From: Setoptus koraiensis
Taxonomy: Eukaryota; Arthropoda
Direction: 5' to 3'
Length of the DNA stretch: 64,000 nt
Assembly: GCA_048013815.1 (NCBI GenBank)
Contig: CM106586.1
Coordinates: forward strand, 2,046,001-2,110,000
In this document: piece by piece, positions 10,137 to 21,200 of the stretch
Layout of the letters: each line of letters begins with the position of its first letter
How positions within the stretch are numbered: the first letter of the stretch is position 1
Made by a program: the position numbers and the translations under genes
Notes under the pieces: model-generated
What the model saw: the letters and a program-made list of their open reading frames with translations, nothing else
What the model was told of the DNA's origin: nothing
The model's database searches: none

Positions 10137-10520
10137 TCATATGTGAATAATTTTGTAAGCTCTCCTAGCCAGAGAGTACGCGTTACCCCTGGCCAGGGAA
10201 TGCTTATAGTTCAATACATGTACACTTTTCCCATCAATATATAAATGAACATAACCAAAGGATAGACAAGTATCGTTGGAATATGGATGCGAGCATGTGA
10301 CAACATGTCGGAGATAAACATCTATGCCTGTCAGATCAGAGTAGCCGAAAAGATGACAGATAAAATACAAGTTCTCCAAATTCCTATCGCAGCATGATAC
10401 ACATGTCGATTGCTTGCGTACGGAATTTAGTAGGATTCTAATGGTCAGTTTCGCCACAATGATTAATTTAGTTAGACACACCAATAAGTCGATGGCGCAC
10501 ACTTGGTTATAGTGCATCAA
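10137..10520 (-). mobile_element. Element-borne Cys-rich segment related to 3497-3785
   Basis: A minus-strand open frame contains VRKQSTCVSC, matching the plus-strand segment at about 3690-3715. Further on it has a hydrophobic stretch (about 10450-10495) and several cysteines. It is one of two diverged copies of an unidentified coding module, next to a TTCGAA array. It may be an envelope-like part of a retroelement, but there is no direct link to a pol. It looks like an old, incomplete fossil. Confidence 0.35.
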
Positions 10521-10741
10521 TTTCGAAGTTCGAATTGTGACCATCGAACTCCGACCATCGAACACTGACCATTGAACATCGAACGTGCAGATGAAACAAT
10601 CATCATGAATTCGAATTTTCAATTTCGAATTCGAATTCCGACATTCGAAATGTGACCACAGAACTTCGAACTGTTACCACCAAACTTCGAATTTTGACCA
10701 TCGAACTCTGTACAAGCACCTGGAACTGGTATCGGAAATTC
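10515..10741. repeat. TTCGAA dyad repeat array, copy 2 (left of insertion)
   Basis: About 220 bp of degenerate repeats built from TTCGAA, CCATCGAAC and CTGACCA words, with units of about 14 bp where regular (about 10545-10585). The family-A transposon at 10742 inserted into it; the array goes on at 11608. No coding potential. Confidence 0.75.
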
Positions 10742-11607
10742 GGGTTGTTGTAGCGATTAGGTCCCAGCGCCGATCATGATGAAACTTTCGGTACAGGTTC
10801 ATCTTGACCCAGAACCATTGGAAAAAGTGGTCTGGAAATGCGGAAACTTCCGGTTCCGGTTTTACCTAAAGTTGCTTCTAGAGAGTTAAAACTCACCAGA
10901 CTGACATTCTAGATGACGATTAACAGGATGACATAACTTTCAGCACTTTACCACTTCCTGTTCTCTGGTTATAGCGATATCTCTAGACTTGAGCGACCAG
11001 AAGTTGCCAAATTCATGCTTCGCTACACTCAGGGATGAGCCTGCAATTGTTCTTAGAACTCGACCTGCGGTCTCGTATTCTTGAGGCCGTCACATCTCCG
11101 TCGTCGCGACCGCAACGACTGCGTGCGACGGGAACCCTTCGGGTAGTGTTGATGAGCGCTTCGGGTATCGGGCTGCGCCCTCTACCTTCCGCTCACATGA
11201 CCGCAATCCAAACACAGCTGTAGGCGAGAAGAGTAGGTGAACCACCCAACAGAGAAAGAAGGGATTAAATGACTGAAACAGACGTGAATACAGAATGCAG
11301 CGAGTACGAGGCACAGGATAGGTCCGCTGACCGCAACCGCACAGGCCCGGCCTCACCCCAAAATTTGGTTTAACCTCTATATCTTATGAACCGGGAGTTA
11401 AAGCGGATTAATTCTGATCTCATCATGCTTCGCTAGGTGGCAACCATCTGATTCTGAAGTTTCGTGGCTCTATCTCAATATTTTAGCATCTCCGGAACCG
11501 GAAGTTTCCGCACTTCCGGACTGCTTAATTCATAGTATGGGGCCCCTGCGGGGCCTGTGTGTCAAGTTTCATGATGATCGGCGCTGGGACCTAGTCGCAA
11601 CAACACC
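10742..11607. mobile_element. Non-autonomous DNA transposon, family A (866 bp), copy 3, inverted core
   Basis: Ends GGGTTGTTGTAGCGATTAGG and CCTAGTCGCAACAACACC. Flanking octamers GGAAATTC and CGAAATTC match at 7 of 8. The GC-rich core is in the opposite orientation to copies 1, 2 and 4. The outer repeats carry the AGGTCCCAGCGCCGATCAT variant shared with copy 1. Inserted within the TTCGAA array. Confidence 0.88.
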
Positions 11608-11695
11608 CGAAATTCGATTTTTCAACCTCGAATCTCAAATTTCGAATTGTGACCACCGAATTCTGACCATCGAACTAAGAACACTGACCAGTTAC
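11608..11695. repeat. TTCGAA dyad repeat array, right part
   Basis: Continuation of the array at 10515-10741 on the other side of the family-A insertion, with words such as TTTCGAATTGTGACCACCGAA. It joins copia pol sequence at about 11695. Confidence 0.7.
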
Positions 11696-12127
11696 CTTCG
11701 GTGGGGCTACAAAATTGTGTACTTGCCCTCATTACCGGATACATGACGTCCGGTCTTGTAGTAACCGCCGTGTACATGAGGGAGCCCACAGCTTCTCGAA
11801 ACTTCACATCGGATCCGAGTGGACTATGAGACCCTAAATCTCCCTGCACATAGGCCACAGGGCAGTTGACGGGAGTACAATTCTCCATGTCGAACTTTTT
11901 CAAAATTTTGTTTATATATGATTTTTGATGCAAGAAAATCCCGTGTCCAACAGAGATATCAATCTGAAATCCTAAATAGGATGTTAACGGTACCTATCGT
12001 ATTTCAAACTCAGACATCAGTCTGTCCATGACATCTTCTATAGAGAATTTGTCACGTGCAATTAAAAGGCCGTCATCGACATAAATCGCCAATATTACCA
12101 TAGGGTCCTCCCTATAGAAGACACAAC

Positions 12128-12355
12128 GGGTATTCTATACAAGAGCGCCACACTCCGATTTCAATGAAACTTCACACACGGGGCCCGCAGGGCCTCGGAA
12201 CACTAACTTCGCTAGTCCGGAAGTGCGGAAACTTCCGGTTCCGGTTTTAGAAAAAATTTGAGATACAGACTCGAAATTCGGTACACAGCCTGATCAGAGC
12301 ATATGCAACATACTGACGCCAATTTCAGATCTGAACAACTTCTGGTTCTCATAAT
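12128..12355. mobile_element. Incomplete family-A transposon, left end only
   Basis: Begins GGGTATTCTATACAAGAGCG with family-A subterminal sequence (CACACTCCGATTTC, AAACTTCACAC, then a GTCCGGAAGTGCGGAAAC motif). Similarity fades near 12355. The GC-rich core and right inverted repeat are absent. It lies in the reverse transcriptase part of the copia fossil. Confidence 0.7.
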
Positions 12356-12645
12356 ATTGTCAATTGAAAAGGCATTCGCAGCGAGAAAACTGCAGCCCTG
12401 TCAGAAGCTGTACTTGCGCAATTGGTCGGAATTACGTTGATTGATGAACTGTCAGATCTGACAACTGCGCAATCGATGGGATGCTCCCAGTTCGCAATCA
12501 TCTGATCATCTCTTCTGTTTTCATCTTTTTGGCTGCTGCAAAAGCGAAGAGGGCTCTTATTGTTGGCATACTGGCCACAGGAGCGTAGGTTTTGGTGTAA
12601 TCGAAGCCGTAAACCTGACTGAAGCCCCGAGCCACACGACGGGCC

Positions 12646-12858
12646 GGGTGTTCTTCGGAACACGTACCAAGCCCGATTTCCTTCAAACTCCACAAAGGGG
12701 CCCCGAAGGGGCCCCAAAGAACGTTATTGATGGTCCGGAAGTGCGGAAATTCCTACTTCCGGAAATATAGAAAAATGCATTTTTCGGGCCTCAGAGGAGT
12801 CTCAGACCTGAAATTTTCGCATGTCTGTATAGATCTCGATAGGAGCATTGTGATTTTT
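12646..12858. mobile_element. Incomplete family-B transposon, left end only
   Basis: Starts GGGTGTTCTTCGGAACACG and is almost the same as the first 210 bp of the copy at 2504, including the GGCCTCAGAGGAG segment. After about 12858 copia pol sequence resumes, so the rest of the element is missing. Confidence 0.75.
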
Positions 12859-13058
12859 GTTTTCTGGAGCGTCGACTATTTTCCAAACTCCATTCTTGTG
12901 CATTGAGGACATCTCCCCGTCTATGGCAACGACCCACTTGTCATAGTCGGGTCTTTGTACTACTTCTTCGTAAGATTCTGGATCACCGAGAGACGCTGCC
13001 GTGGCCATTAACTGGTGAATATTTTCCACCAAATTTGTCGTTAAAGATTCATTATCTC

Positions 13059-13881
13059 GGGTGTTGTAGCGATCAGGTCCCCACTCGGATTTCGAAGAAA
13101 CTTCACACAATGGCCACGTAGGGGCCCCATACTATGAATTTAGTATTCCGGATGCCAGGAAACTTCCGTTTCCGGAGATACAAAAATATCGAGATTGAGC
13201 TCCCAAATTTCAGAAGATGATAGGAGACACCTAGCGGAGCATAATTGCATCAAAATCAATTTTCTCTAACTTCCGGTTCGATAGATAAAGAGGTTCAAGT
13301 TGATCCGAGGTTGTGGCCGGGTCTGTGCGGTCGCGTTCAGCGGACTCATCCTGTGCCACGTATGCGCAGCACCATGCATTATCGTATTCTTCTGCCATTC
13401 CAAACATCTGTGTCTGGATTGCAGTCATGTGAGCGGAGGGTAGAGGGCGCAGCCCGATACCCGAAGCGCTCATCAACCCTACCCGAAGGGTTCCCGTCGC
13501 ACGTAGTCGTCGCGGGAGCGACGGCGGAGATGTGACGACCTCCAAATTACGAGGCCACAGGCCGAGATCTCAGACCTATCGCAGGTTCAGACCCGAGTGT
13601 AGCGAAGCTGAAATTCGTCAACTTCCGGTCTTCTAAACCTATAAATATGCCGATATTTCGGAAACCGGAAGTCGCAAAGAGCTGAAAAGTATGCCATCGT
13701 GTTCAGCGTTCTCTAAAACCTGGTCTGGTGAGCTTCAGATCTCTAGCTTCAACTTTATCTCAAACCGGAACCGGAAGTTTCCTGGCTTTCGGACTGATTT
13801 TTCCGTCTTATTTGGGTCAAGATAAACCTATACCGGAAGTTTCATCGGAATCTGGGTGGGGACCTAATCGCTACAACAACC
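13059..13881. mobile_element. Non-autonomous DNA transposon, family A (823 bp), copy 4
   Basis: Starts GGGTGTTGTAGCGATCAGG, ends CCTAATCGCTACAACAACC, and is flanked by a perfect ATTATCTC duplication (13051-13058 and 13882-13889). Its core (about 13425-13570) matches copies 1 and 2. The outer repeats look like a mosaic: AGGTCCCC as in copies 1 and 3, followed by CACTCGGATTT as in copy 2. It splits copia pol between integrase and reverse transcriptase. Confidence 0.92.
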
Positions 13882-14969
13882 ATTATCTCTCATCTGAACA
13901 TTTCCGTCAGCACTCTGACTTATCGTTTTATGGATACACGGTTGTGAAATCGTTAATGGTCTATCTACTTGCTTAGACTTGAACGGACCGAACTTGCCAA
14001 GATTAAATTTAAGCAGACCTGACAGTTTCTTCTGTGGAGACCTTTCTTCAACAACAGACTCATCTGAACAGGACATTGTAGATGTCTCAAACACGGGTGC
14101 AGATTGTATCATATTTTGAGGTTCATTGTATCTAACTGTGTTGTTTAATTCTGAACTGTCACTCGAATTTGATTGATTTTCAATGAGCGAACTAGATTCT
14201 TGACTATCTTCTAGAAAATTACTGTTGATGTTAATTCCTTCATTGTCTTCACGATTCACCGAATTTGCTGAAGCTCGAGCTTCGAACTTATTCTTATAGC
14301 TTTGATTATAAACCACTGCCGATTCACCAAAAATTCTCAAGTTCGATACGTCTGGTTTCTTGTTGAACCATAGTTCGAATGGCGTCTTCAATTTGTTGCT
14401 ACTATTTGGTGTACGATTCAACACGTACAAGCTTGTTGCGACTGCCTCGTCCCATCATGATTTTGGGAGATTAGAGGCAATCAACAAAGTGCGAGCACAC
14501 TCGATGACCGTTCTAATGTCTCTTTCAATGTATCCATTCTGTTGATGGATGTAAGGCAATGACTTATGGTGAAGGATACCTTTGTCCAGTAAAAAATCTG
14601 ATAGACTTTTATTAACAAATTCTGTACCATTATTCGTGTTAATCTGGAGAACTGTATTACCAGTGGCGAGTTTAGCTTCAGATACCATTAGCTTTACTTG
14701 ATTGCCAAATTCAGATTTGGTTGAAACATATGCTCCCATTCTAAAGCCTGACATTTCGTCCTTACACAATGATAGATACATATTACCATTTACACTTGGA
14801 CTGCTAGTTACGATGACTGTGTCAAGATGTAAAACTTGGCCTGGTTTCTCTGCACGACTAAGATTCCTAGATGGATTCCTCTTACCAAGTGCACAGTCTG
14901 GACAACTATTAGTTTGAACATTTTCGATTTTAAGGCCGTCGACTACATTCATTTTTGCCATGTCTTGTA

Positions 14970-15222
14970 CCGTGTGGCAATTTGCCAATAGCTTGAGCTG
15001 TAGTTCAAGGAAAAACCGCTCGAGGTCGCTTTTTGTACACGCATTTTTCGCGCTTGAGATCGAATGAGCAATCGAAAAACAAATCAACAAGAAAAAAAGA
15101 AGAAAAAACGAAACATTTATCGAGACACTTCAAGCTTTTTAATGCATTTTTCGGCTGATGCGAGCGCCCCTCGCGTCTTTCTATTGAACTACAGCTCAAG
15201 CTATTGGCAAATTGCCACACGG
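14970..15222. mobile_element. Mariner-like MITE (253 bp) with TA target duplication
   Basis: Perfect or near-perfect inverted repeats of about 39 bp (starting CCGTGTGGCAATTTGCC) end at both sides next to TA dinucleotides (14968-14969 and 15223-15224). This fits Tc1/mariner-type insertion at TA. The interior is short and non-coding, with an A-rich tract. It is inserted within copia protease/integrase sequence. A right-half copy at 44787-44912 differs at about one position, so the family moved recently. Confidence 0.85.
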
Positions 15223-16537
15223 TATAGTATTAACTGATACATGAGCAAATCTTTTGTGCCAGTTTGAAATCGTTGTTGCCAGCATGGCAACAGGTCTACT
15301 TGGAACGACTATTTTCAAGTCAAGCATATAGACCCCATCCTTCAGTATTCCACGTAACACGGTATTTTGCTTTTTCATCAACTTCACATCATCTTTACTG
15401 TACTTAACTTCTATATCCTGCTGAGTTGCTGAACGTATCGAAAATAGGTTGGTAACCAACTTTGGGACATGATACACATTTTCTATAATACCAGCAGTTG
15501 ACATTATTCTACCTTGACCAATTGCAGACATACATGCGCCATTACCTAAACGTATTTCCAACTCCTTCTCAAAAGGTTTATACACTGTGAACCAGTGGAG
15601 GTTTGGTGTCATGTGATTGCTACAACCACTATCTGCAACCCAAACTTCTTTGGTTAATTCTGTTGACGTAGCTACTGCCATAAACGATACAGGGCTTCCT
15701 CCAGTACTTGGCCCCTGACCATCCATCTTCTTGTTTTTGAGTTTGTAGCAATCTCGAATAATATGGCCTGGCTTTTTACAGTAAAAACAAGATCTTACTG
15801 AACTTCCAGGTTGCCCTGATGCAGTAGCAACCAAAGCTATCGGCTCTGTTTCCTTTTTAAGTGTTCGTGAATGTGCTATCACGTTAGCAATTAAATGATT
15901 CAATGTTCGTTCCGTTGGAGTCAATAACTTGAAGGCAACTACAAAACTAACAAAACCACTTGGTAGAGCGTTCATTATGATGCTTATTAGGGCATCATCT
16001 GAGACCTGTTCTCCCAGTAACTTCAATTTGCTTGCTATTGTCTGTATCTCCATGAGAGATTTAGCTGCATCTATTGTTTTATCAATTCTATACGAGTGCA
16101 ACTTGCTGAGTAACTCTTGCTTTTCATACGTGGTTTTGTTTTCAAAAATTATTTCTAAACGCTTCCATACATCGTAGGCATTATCACATCCCACCACTAA
16201 GGCCATGTTATCCTCACTTAAAGCAGACCCTATAAGCGCTAGCGCTTGTCGATTTGCAACAACATCATCCACTCGCTCTGTTACTGCATCATAGATGAAT
16301 TTTGCCTTCAATATATTTTCAAGTTGCCACTTCCAAGTTACATAATTATCTTCCCTAAGTTTGTCGATTTTGAAGTCACATTTTAAATCACTCGAATGTC
16401 GACCGGCTAAGACATTCTGAAGAGGTGCATCTTCTTCTTCTGAATCTTGCAAATTTAACTGATCCATCTTGATAATCACTAATCAAACCTTTTAATTTCT
16501 ATGTAAGGTACGCCACTTCTGACACCACGTTTTATAA

Positions 16538-16731
16538 TGTACCAACTTCATCTGTAGTTTATGATTACTTTATTCAATCTAACTTAATCACTGTGCAACC
16601 ATCCCTTTTATAGTGGTGGCACAGTACAGTACAACAATGACAATTACATTATGTAACATAATCTGACACAGATGGATAGATATGATTACAATTACTGATG
16701 TAAAGAACACAGTTTGATGAGTCAGTCAACA
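16538..16731 (-). repeat. LTR of the copia fossil (5' LTR in its own orientation)
   Basis: On the minus strand this block runs from a TGTTGACTG start to a GGTACA end, so it is bounded by TG...CA. It contains a CTATAAAAG promoter-like box and an AATAAA poly(A) signal, and is followed by a primer-binding-like sequence (GTGGTGTCAGAAGTGG) and then Gag. Boundaries are by eye and may be off by some tens of bases. A second TATA-like word lies outside it at about 16762. Confidence 0.6.
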
Positions 16732-16739
16732 CTCACACA

Positions 16740-18286
16740 TATGTATCCATCCTGTGCGCGACTATAAAAGGCGCGCACATTATTAAATAAAACCAGACTT
16801 TTTACATCGAACACTTACAGTATGTATGTATATGCATTGGTATCATTGTGACCAATGATTCTTCGGAATCTTCATTATGGTGACTCTGGATAACTAATGG
16901 CGTAAAAACTATGAAGCTGACCCTATGCCCGAGGTGGCAACACTTCATAGCGACGAGGGCAAATCATTCGAGTGTCTGCTCTATCATTTGTCGATGGTAG
17001 GTTATATGCCTACCATGGTGGTAACGGGTAACGGGGAGTTAGGGCTCAACTCCGGAGAGCAAGGGTGAGTGTGATCGATTTATTGAAGATTTGGTCTACT
17101 GTGAATGATGCCCGTCAGAAAAGCTCAAATTCGCAAAGAAAAAAAAATGTAAAAATTTCAACTTCTTAACCCGAACCCCCCCTTAACAAGATTTGCGAAT
17201 CGAGGCAATGGTGGTTTCTATCATAGGATGTAAAATTTTTTAATGGTTTTAGATTGGTTGATGTTAGAACCACGAAAAGATTATTTGCTGAAAATCTGAA
17301 TATCAGCCTCTTTTTCATGTTCTATTATACAGTAGCGATGGCCTTAAAAAATTAGATGATAAAAAAAATTCGTGTCATTATTGCAAAAAAAATGGGCTCA
17401 AGAATAGCGTATTCTTTCAGCTGTCGATCTGGGGAGTTCAGAAAAGCTATAGTTGAGTCAATTTTAGGGTCACACTAAAGAGGTTTACCTTGTAAGCTGC
17501 AATGAAAATCTACCACAATTTGAACTGTAGGAATTCCGTGAAAAACAACCAATGTGTTATCTGTGTTGGCGTTTATCTTCTACCATATCTACTGTGCAAT
17601 TCGAACGGATTTTCCCTGAACTACGGCTTGAGGTATCGGCAGATTTCCACCCAGTACAGGGCCCATGTCCAATATTGAGCAGCAGCCCAATACACATGGG
17701 TGGCGATTAGGTCGCTACTCGCGAATAATAGCGCACAGCGACGTCGCTATATACCTTGTGTGCGGTCTCTCTCTCTTCCTCTCTCACCTCCATTGTTGTT
17801 GTTGTTGAACGAATCTACGTGACTGGGCGATGGGGGCGGCAATGAGAAGGGGAAAGCACATTCATCACATACGCTCAAACCTAAGCGGTAACATCTGGGT
17901 AAATCGTACGTGGTTGCAAAAAAAAGGAAGCCATCAACAGAGACAACCACCATGTAGACGATTTGCGCTATAGAATAGGTTATGCCATATATGTGGTGGT
18001 GATATTATTGACAGAATAATAGCGGACATAGAAATCAGGAAGGAGGTTCGCTTATACTATTGGACAGTATATTGGAAGAAGCATCCAGAGCGAGGAACTG
18101 CGTCGAATTGAGTTTGTTCTTGGAACATTGATTGAAATAATCTAGTCAAGTAAAACAATAAATACCATAAATTAGTAGGAGAAGCACAAGGATACTCAAT
18201 TGGCGAACTGTAATAGTTTGAACTATTTCCAATCTATGACAAGAACTATATCAAGATTCGAACAAAAGCAAGCATAGTCAATCACC
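16740..18286. other. Noncoding stretch upstream of the ELAPOR-like gene
   Basis: No supported gene. 17612-17657 resembles a diverged right end of the mariner-like MITE (TGAACTACGGCTTGAGGTAT, then a CACCCAGTA end). A CT-rich segment and a short TTG repeat lie at 17765-17810. The last few hundred bases probably hold the promoter and 5' UTR of the gene starting at 18287. Confidence 0.5.
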
Positions 18287-21200
18287 ATGAACGAACGTAT
18301 ATTTTCTATTGGACAAAAATCACTTGTAAGCAATATGAGTTACAATATAATATTATTGTTTTTGTTTATTATTATTATATTCTCATTGTCCTTCTTTAGT
18401 GAATTGTCGTTTGCGACGTTTGTCAATACTAGCACAAACAACAGATTGCTCGATGCTGAGTCCAATAGCACCATTGGAATCTGCAACGAGCAAGATTTTA
18501 GCTTTACTTTCACCGAATGCGATCAATATGGGGGACGTTGGCGAGTTCTCGTGCCTAAATACGGCTATGATGCCACACATTTCAATTGTTCTCTAGACGA
18601 TTTAAAAAAGAATAAATCCATAGCAGCCGAGTTGACACAGCCTGTTAGAGTGGAAAATTGCTTCACTTTATGCGAACCGGGCTCATTTTATAATAAAAGG
18701 AGCCTCAATTGTGAACCATGCCAGCAAGGCTATTACAGTTTGGGAGATGGGCGCAAATATTCTGCCTTCAGCCAAGCGATGATTGATAAAAATTTTCGCA
18801 TATTCAATGAGACATTGTACAATCCTAGCGCTAGCCCCGATGATAACAGCGACAATAGTGATGAAAAACATTCAGAGAACACTGAAGAATATTCAAGTAA
18901 TAGATTGGAGGCAAATCCTTGGCGTTCATCGCTTAGGTCACAAGACAAAGATAATGCAGGCAAGAGACTGCCATGTCCATCATGGAAAGTCGACGAGAAT
19001 GATAAAATACTCAAACTAGATATTGAGTCTGGTGTGTTGTTTGAAGGGCACGGTTGTGCTAGTTCAGTGGCAATGAACGTTAAAATAGTGAAAAAAGGCC
19101 AGATAAGATACACTTATCAGTACGATGACGCCTCATCCAATGTTGTGTTTGTGTTTCATCATAAGAACTATGAAAGTGTTTCATCAGGTACAGCGTCTCA
19201 ATCACCAAACAGCAAACATACAGCATATTCTGCTAGTACACAATACAAATCAAATGATTTATTAGTGCCTCAAGATTTGTCATTCCCGGAGCACACGTCA
19301 CAACAACGTTCCTGGAAAACCGATATAATAGATATAGAGCAGCCGGGCTACTATATATTTGTTTGGCGTGTCAGTTTATTGAATCAATTATGGTTTTCGC
19401 CCCGCCAACAGCAGCAAGCTAGCACCATTGGTGCCACAACAACTTCCGCTTATGATAGTGGATCATTGAAGTCTACCAACGCACATATTGCGATTAAATC
19501 AATTGAGATACACGGCATAGAATACACTTCGGGTTGTTCAATGTGCGAACCGGGAACATTCACAAATGTTACAGGTGCCCAAGTGTGTACACCATGCCCA
19601 ATTAATACTGCTAATAATTTGTCCGGCCAAAGACGATGTAAACAATGTGATAATGAGCTAGAATTTGCCCAAATTGGCTTCAATAGATGCTTGGCAAGAC
19701 CAAAATGTGGCCCAAACGATTATTATCGTTCGGTTGGTATATGTAAGAACAACAAACGACTGATTAGCTATGTTTGGTTTGAGCCAAAGATTTGCACTGG
19801 AGGCGAACAGTTGCCAGTTGAACAGGAAGAGAACTGTCGAAAATTTTATGATAATAGTGGCAAAAAAAACAGGACACGGCATATAGATAAGTTAATCAGT
19901 GATATAAAGTTGAAGAAAGGAGCTGAATTCTCTGGCTATCAATTATGGAATAGAAATTTGGTTTGCAATCCAGGCATGGGAATGACAGTTGATGGGCCAC
20001 ATCAACATCCTACAATGGGTACAATAATGGCAAAAATCACCACTATTTTGGAACTAAAACAAGGCGATACATACGCCATTGATTCAATTCAGAACTTTTG
20101 CAAATATTGTCCCATTGGCACGTATAATGATGGCCATGATATGAACTGTCAGATTTGTCCAGCTTGGCTAGTTCCACAATTTGAATTTAGTCTAATGTTG
20201 TGGTCGCAAAATAGCACAATTATAAGTAATTATATCACTACACAATCCATCGGTAATGGTGATGCCTCGAACTATGAAGATCCTAGCCGCTCCTCCTGGA
20301 TTATATCGCCAGAGGGTGACACATATGTGAGAACATCCCCCAGTTCTCTATTGGGTACCTATTCCGTTTTGAATCTGATTATGCCTGGCTTCAGAACTGT
20401 CCGAGGCGGCAATGTGAGCTTCGCTTTTGAGATATTTTGCGACCAAGGCGACGAATGCCAATTGTTTTATTTGGTATCATTAGGCAATCAGCAAGCGTAT
20501 TTAATACAAGATTGGTCCAGTTCCACTGAGGGCACGGAAATATTTTCGCACGAGATAGGATTTAATACAAGTTTCACTAGTAGTTGGGCATTCAGAAGAC
20601 GCTCAAGTTACCAATCGTACGCACGAGTTTATTCTTTGAATGTGACGAATTCCATTATTGGTGGCGCTGTTAGTTGTAGCGCTTGCACGACAGTTCGAAC
20701 GGTGATTGATGGCCAAAACTCATGCCTATCCTGTCCTGTTGGACAATATTTAAATATCGGACTGAACGTGAGCGAAAATGAATACAAGCAACAACAATTA
20801 TTTACTAGTGCCACTACTGGCTGCGAAAGATGTCCGGCCGGTACTACTGGCAATCGTGAGGTTACCAACAGAATTGGTATAGAGCAATCGTGCAAAAAGT
20901 GTGGTCCGCAATTGGTTTCTAGCGAGGACAGATTACATTGTTACAGTGATTGCAGATTTATGTTGGCTGGACATTGGTACAATATTACGGGCAAACATTT
21001 GGAAAACATTGATGCAACGACAGACGAGGATGACATAATCAGCCATAGTAATGCCGATGACCACAATGATGTTATCACAATGAAGACGAGCAAACTTTTT
21101 GCCTCAAACGGACACGAGTATTATCATGTTTATAAGCTGTCATTGTGCGGCCTAGAGGCAAAAGCAAACTGCATCGACAATCTGAATACCTCGAATGATC

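Larger units (their letters stand above)
11696..16735 (-). mobile_element. Ty1/copia retroelement fossil with one LTR, carrying nested insertions
   Basis: Read on the minus strand from right to left: LTR (about 16538-16731), primer-binding region (about 16513-16530), Gag with an LKCDFKIDKLREDNYVTWKW start typical of copia, a zinc knuckle CFYCKKPGHIIRDC (about 15750-15800), aspartic protease motif WVADSGCSNHM (about 15610-15650), integrase (about 13900-15090), reverse transcriptase and the start of RNase H (to about 11696). Three family-A/B transposons and a mariner-like MITE sit inside it. No second LTR is visible, so age by LTR divergence is not available. It is clearly broken, but its long intact frames suggest moderate age. 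Confidence 0.85.
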
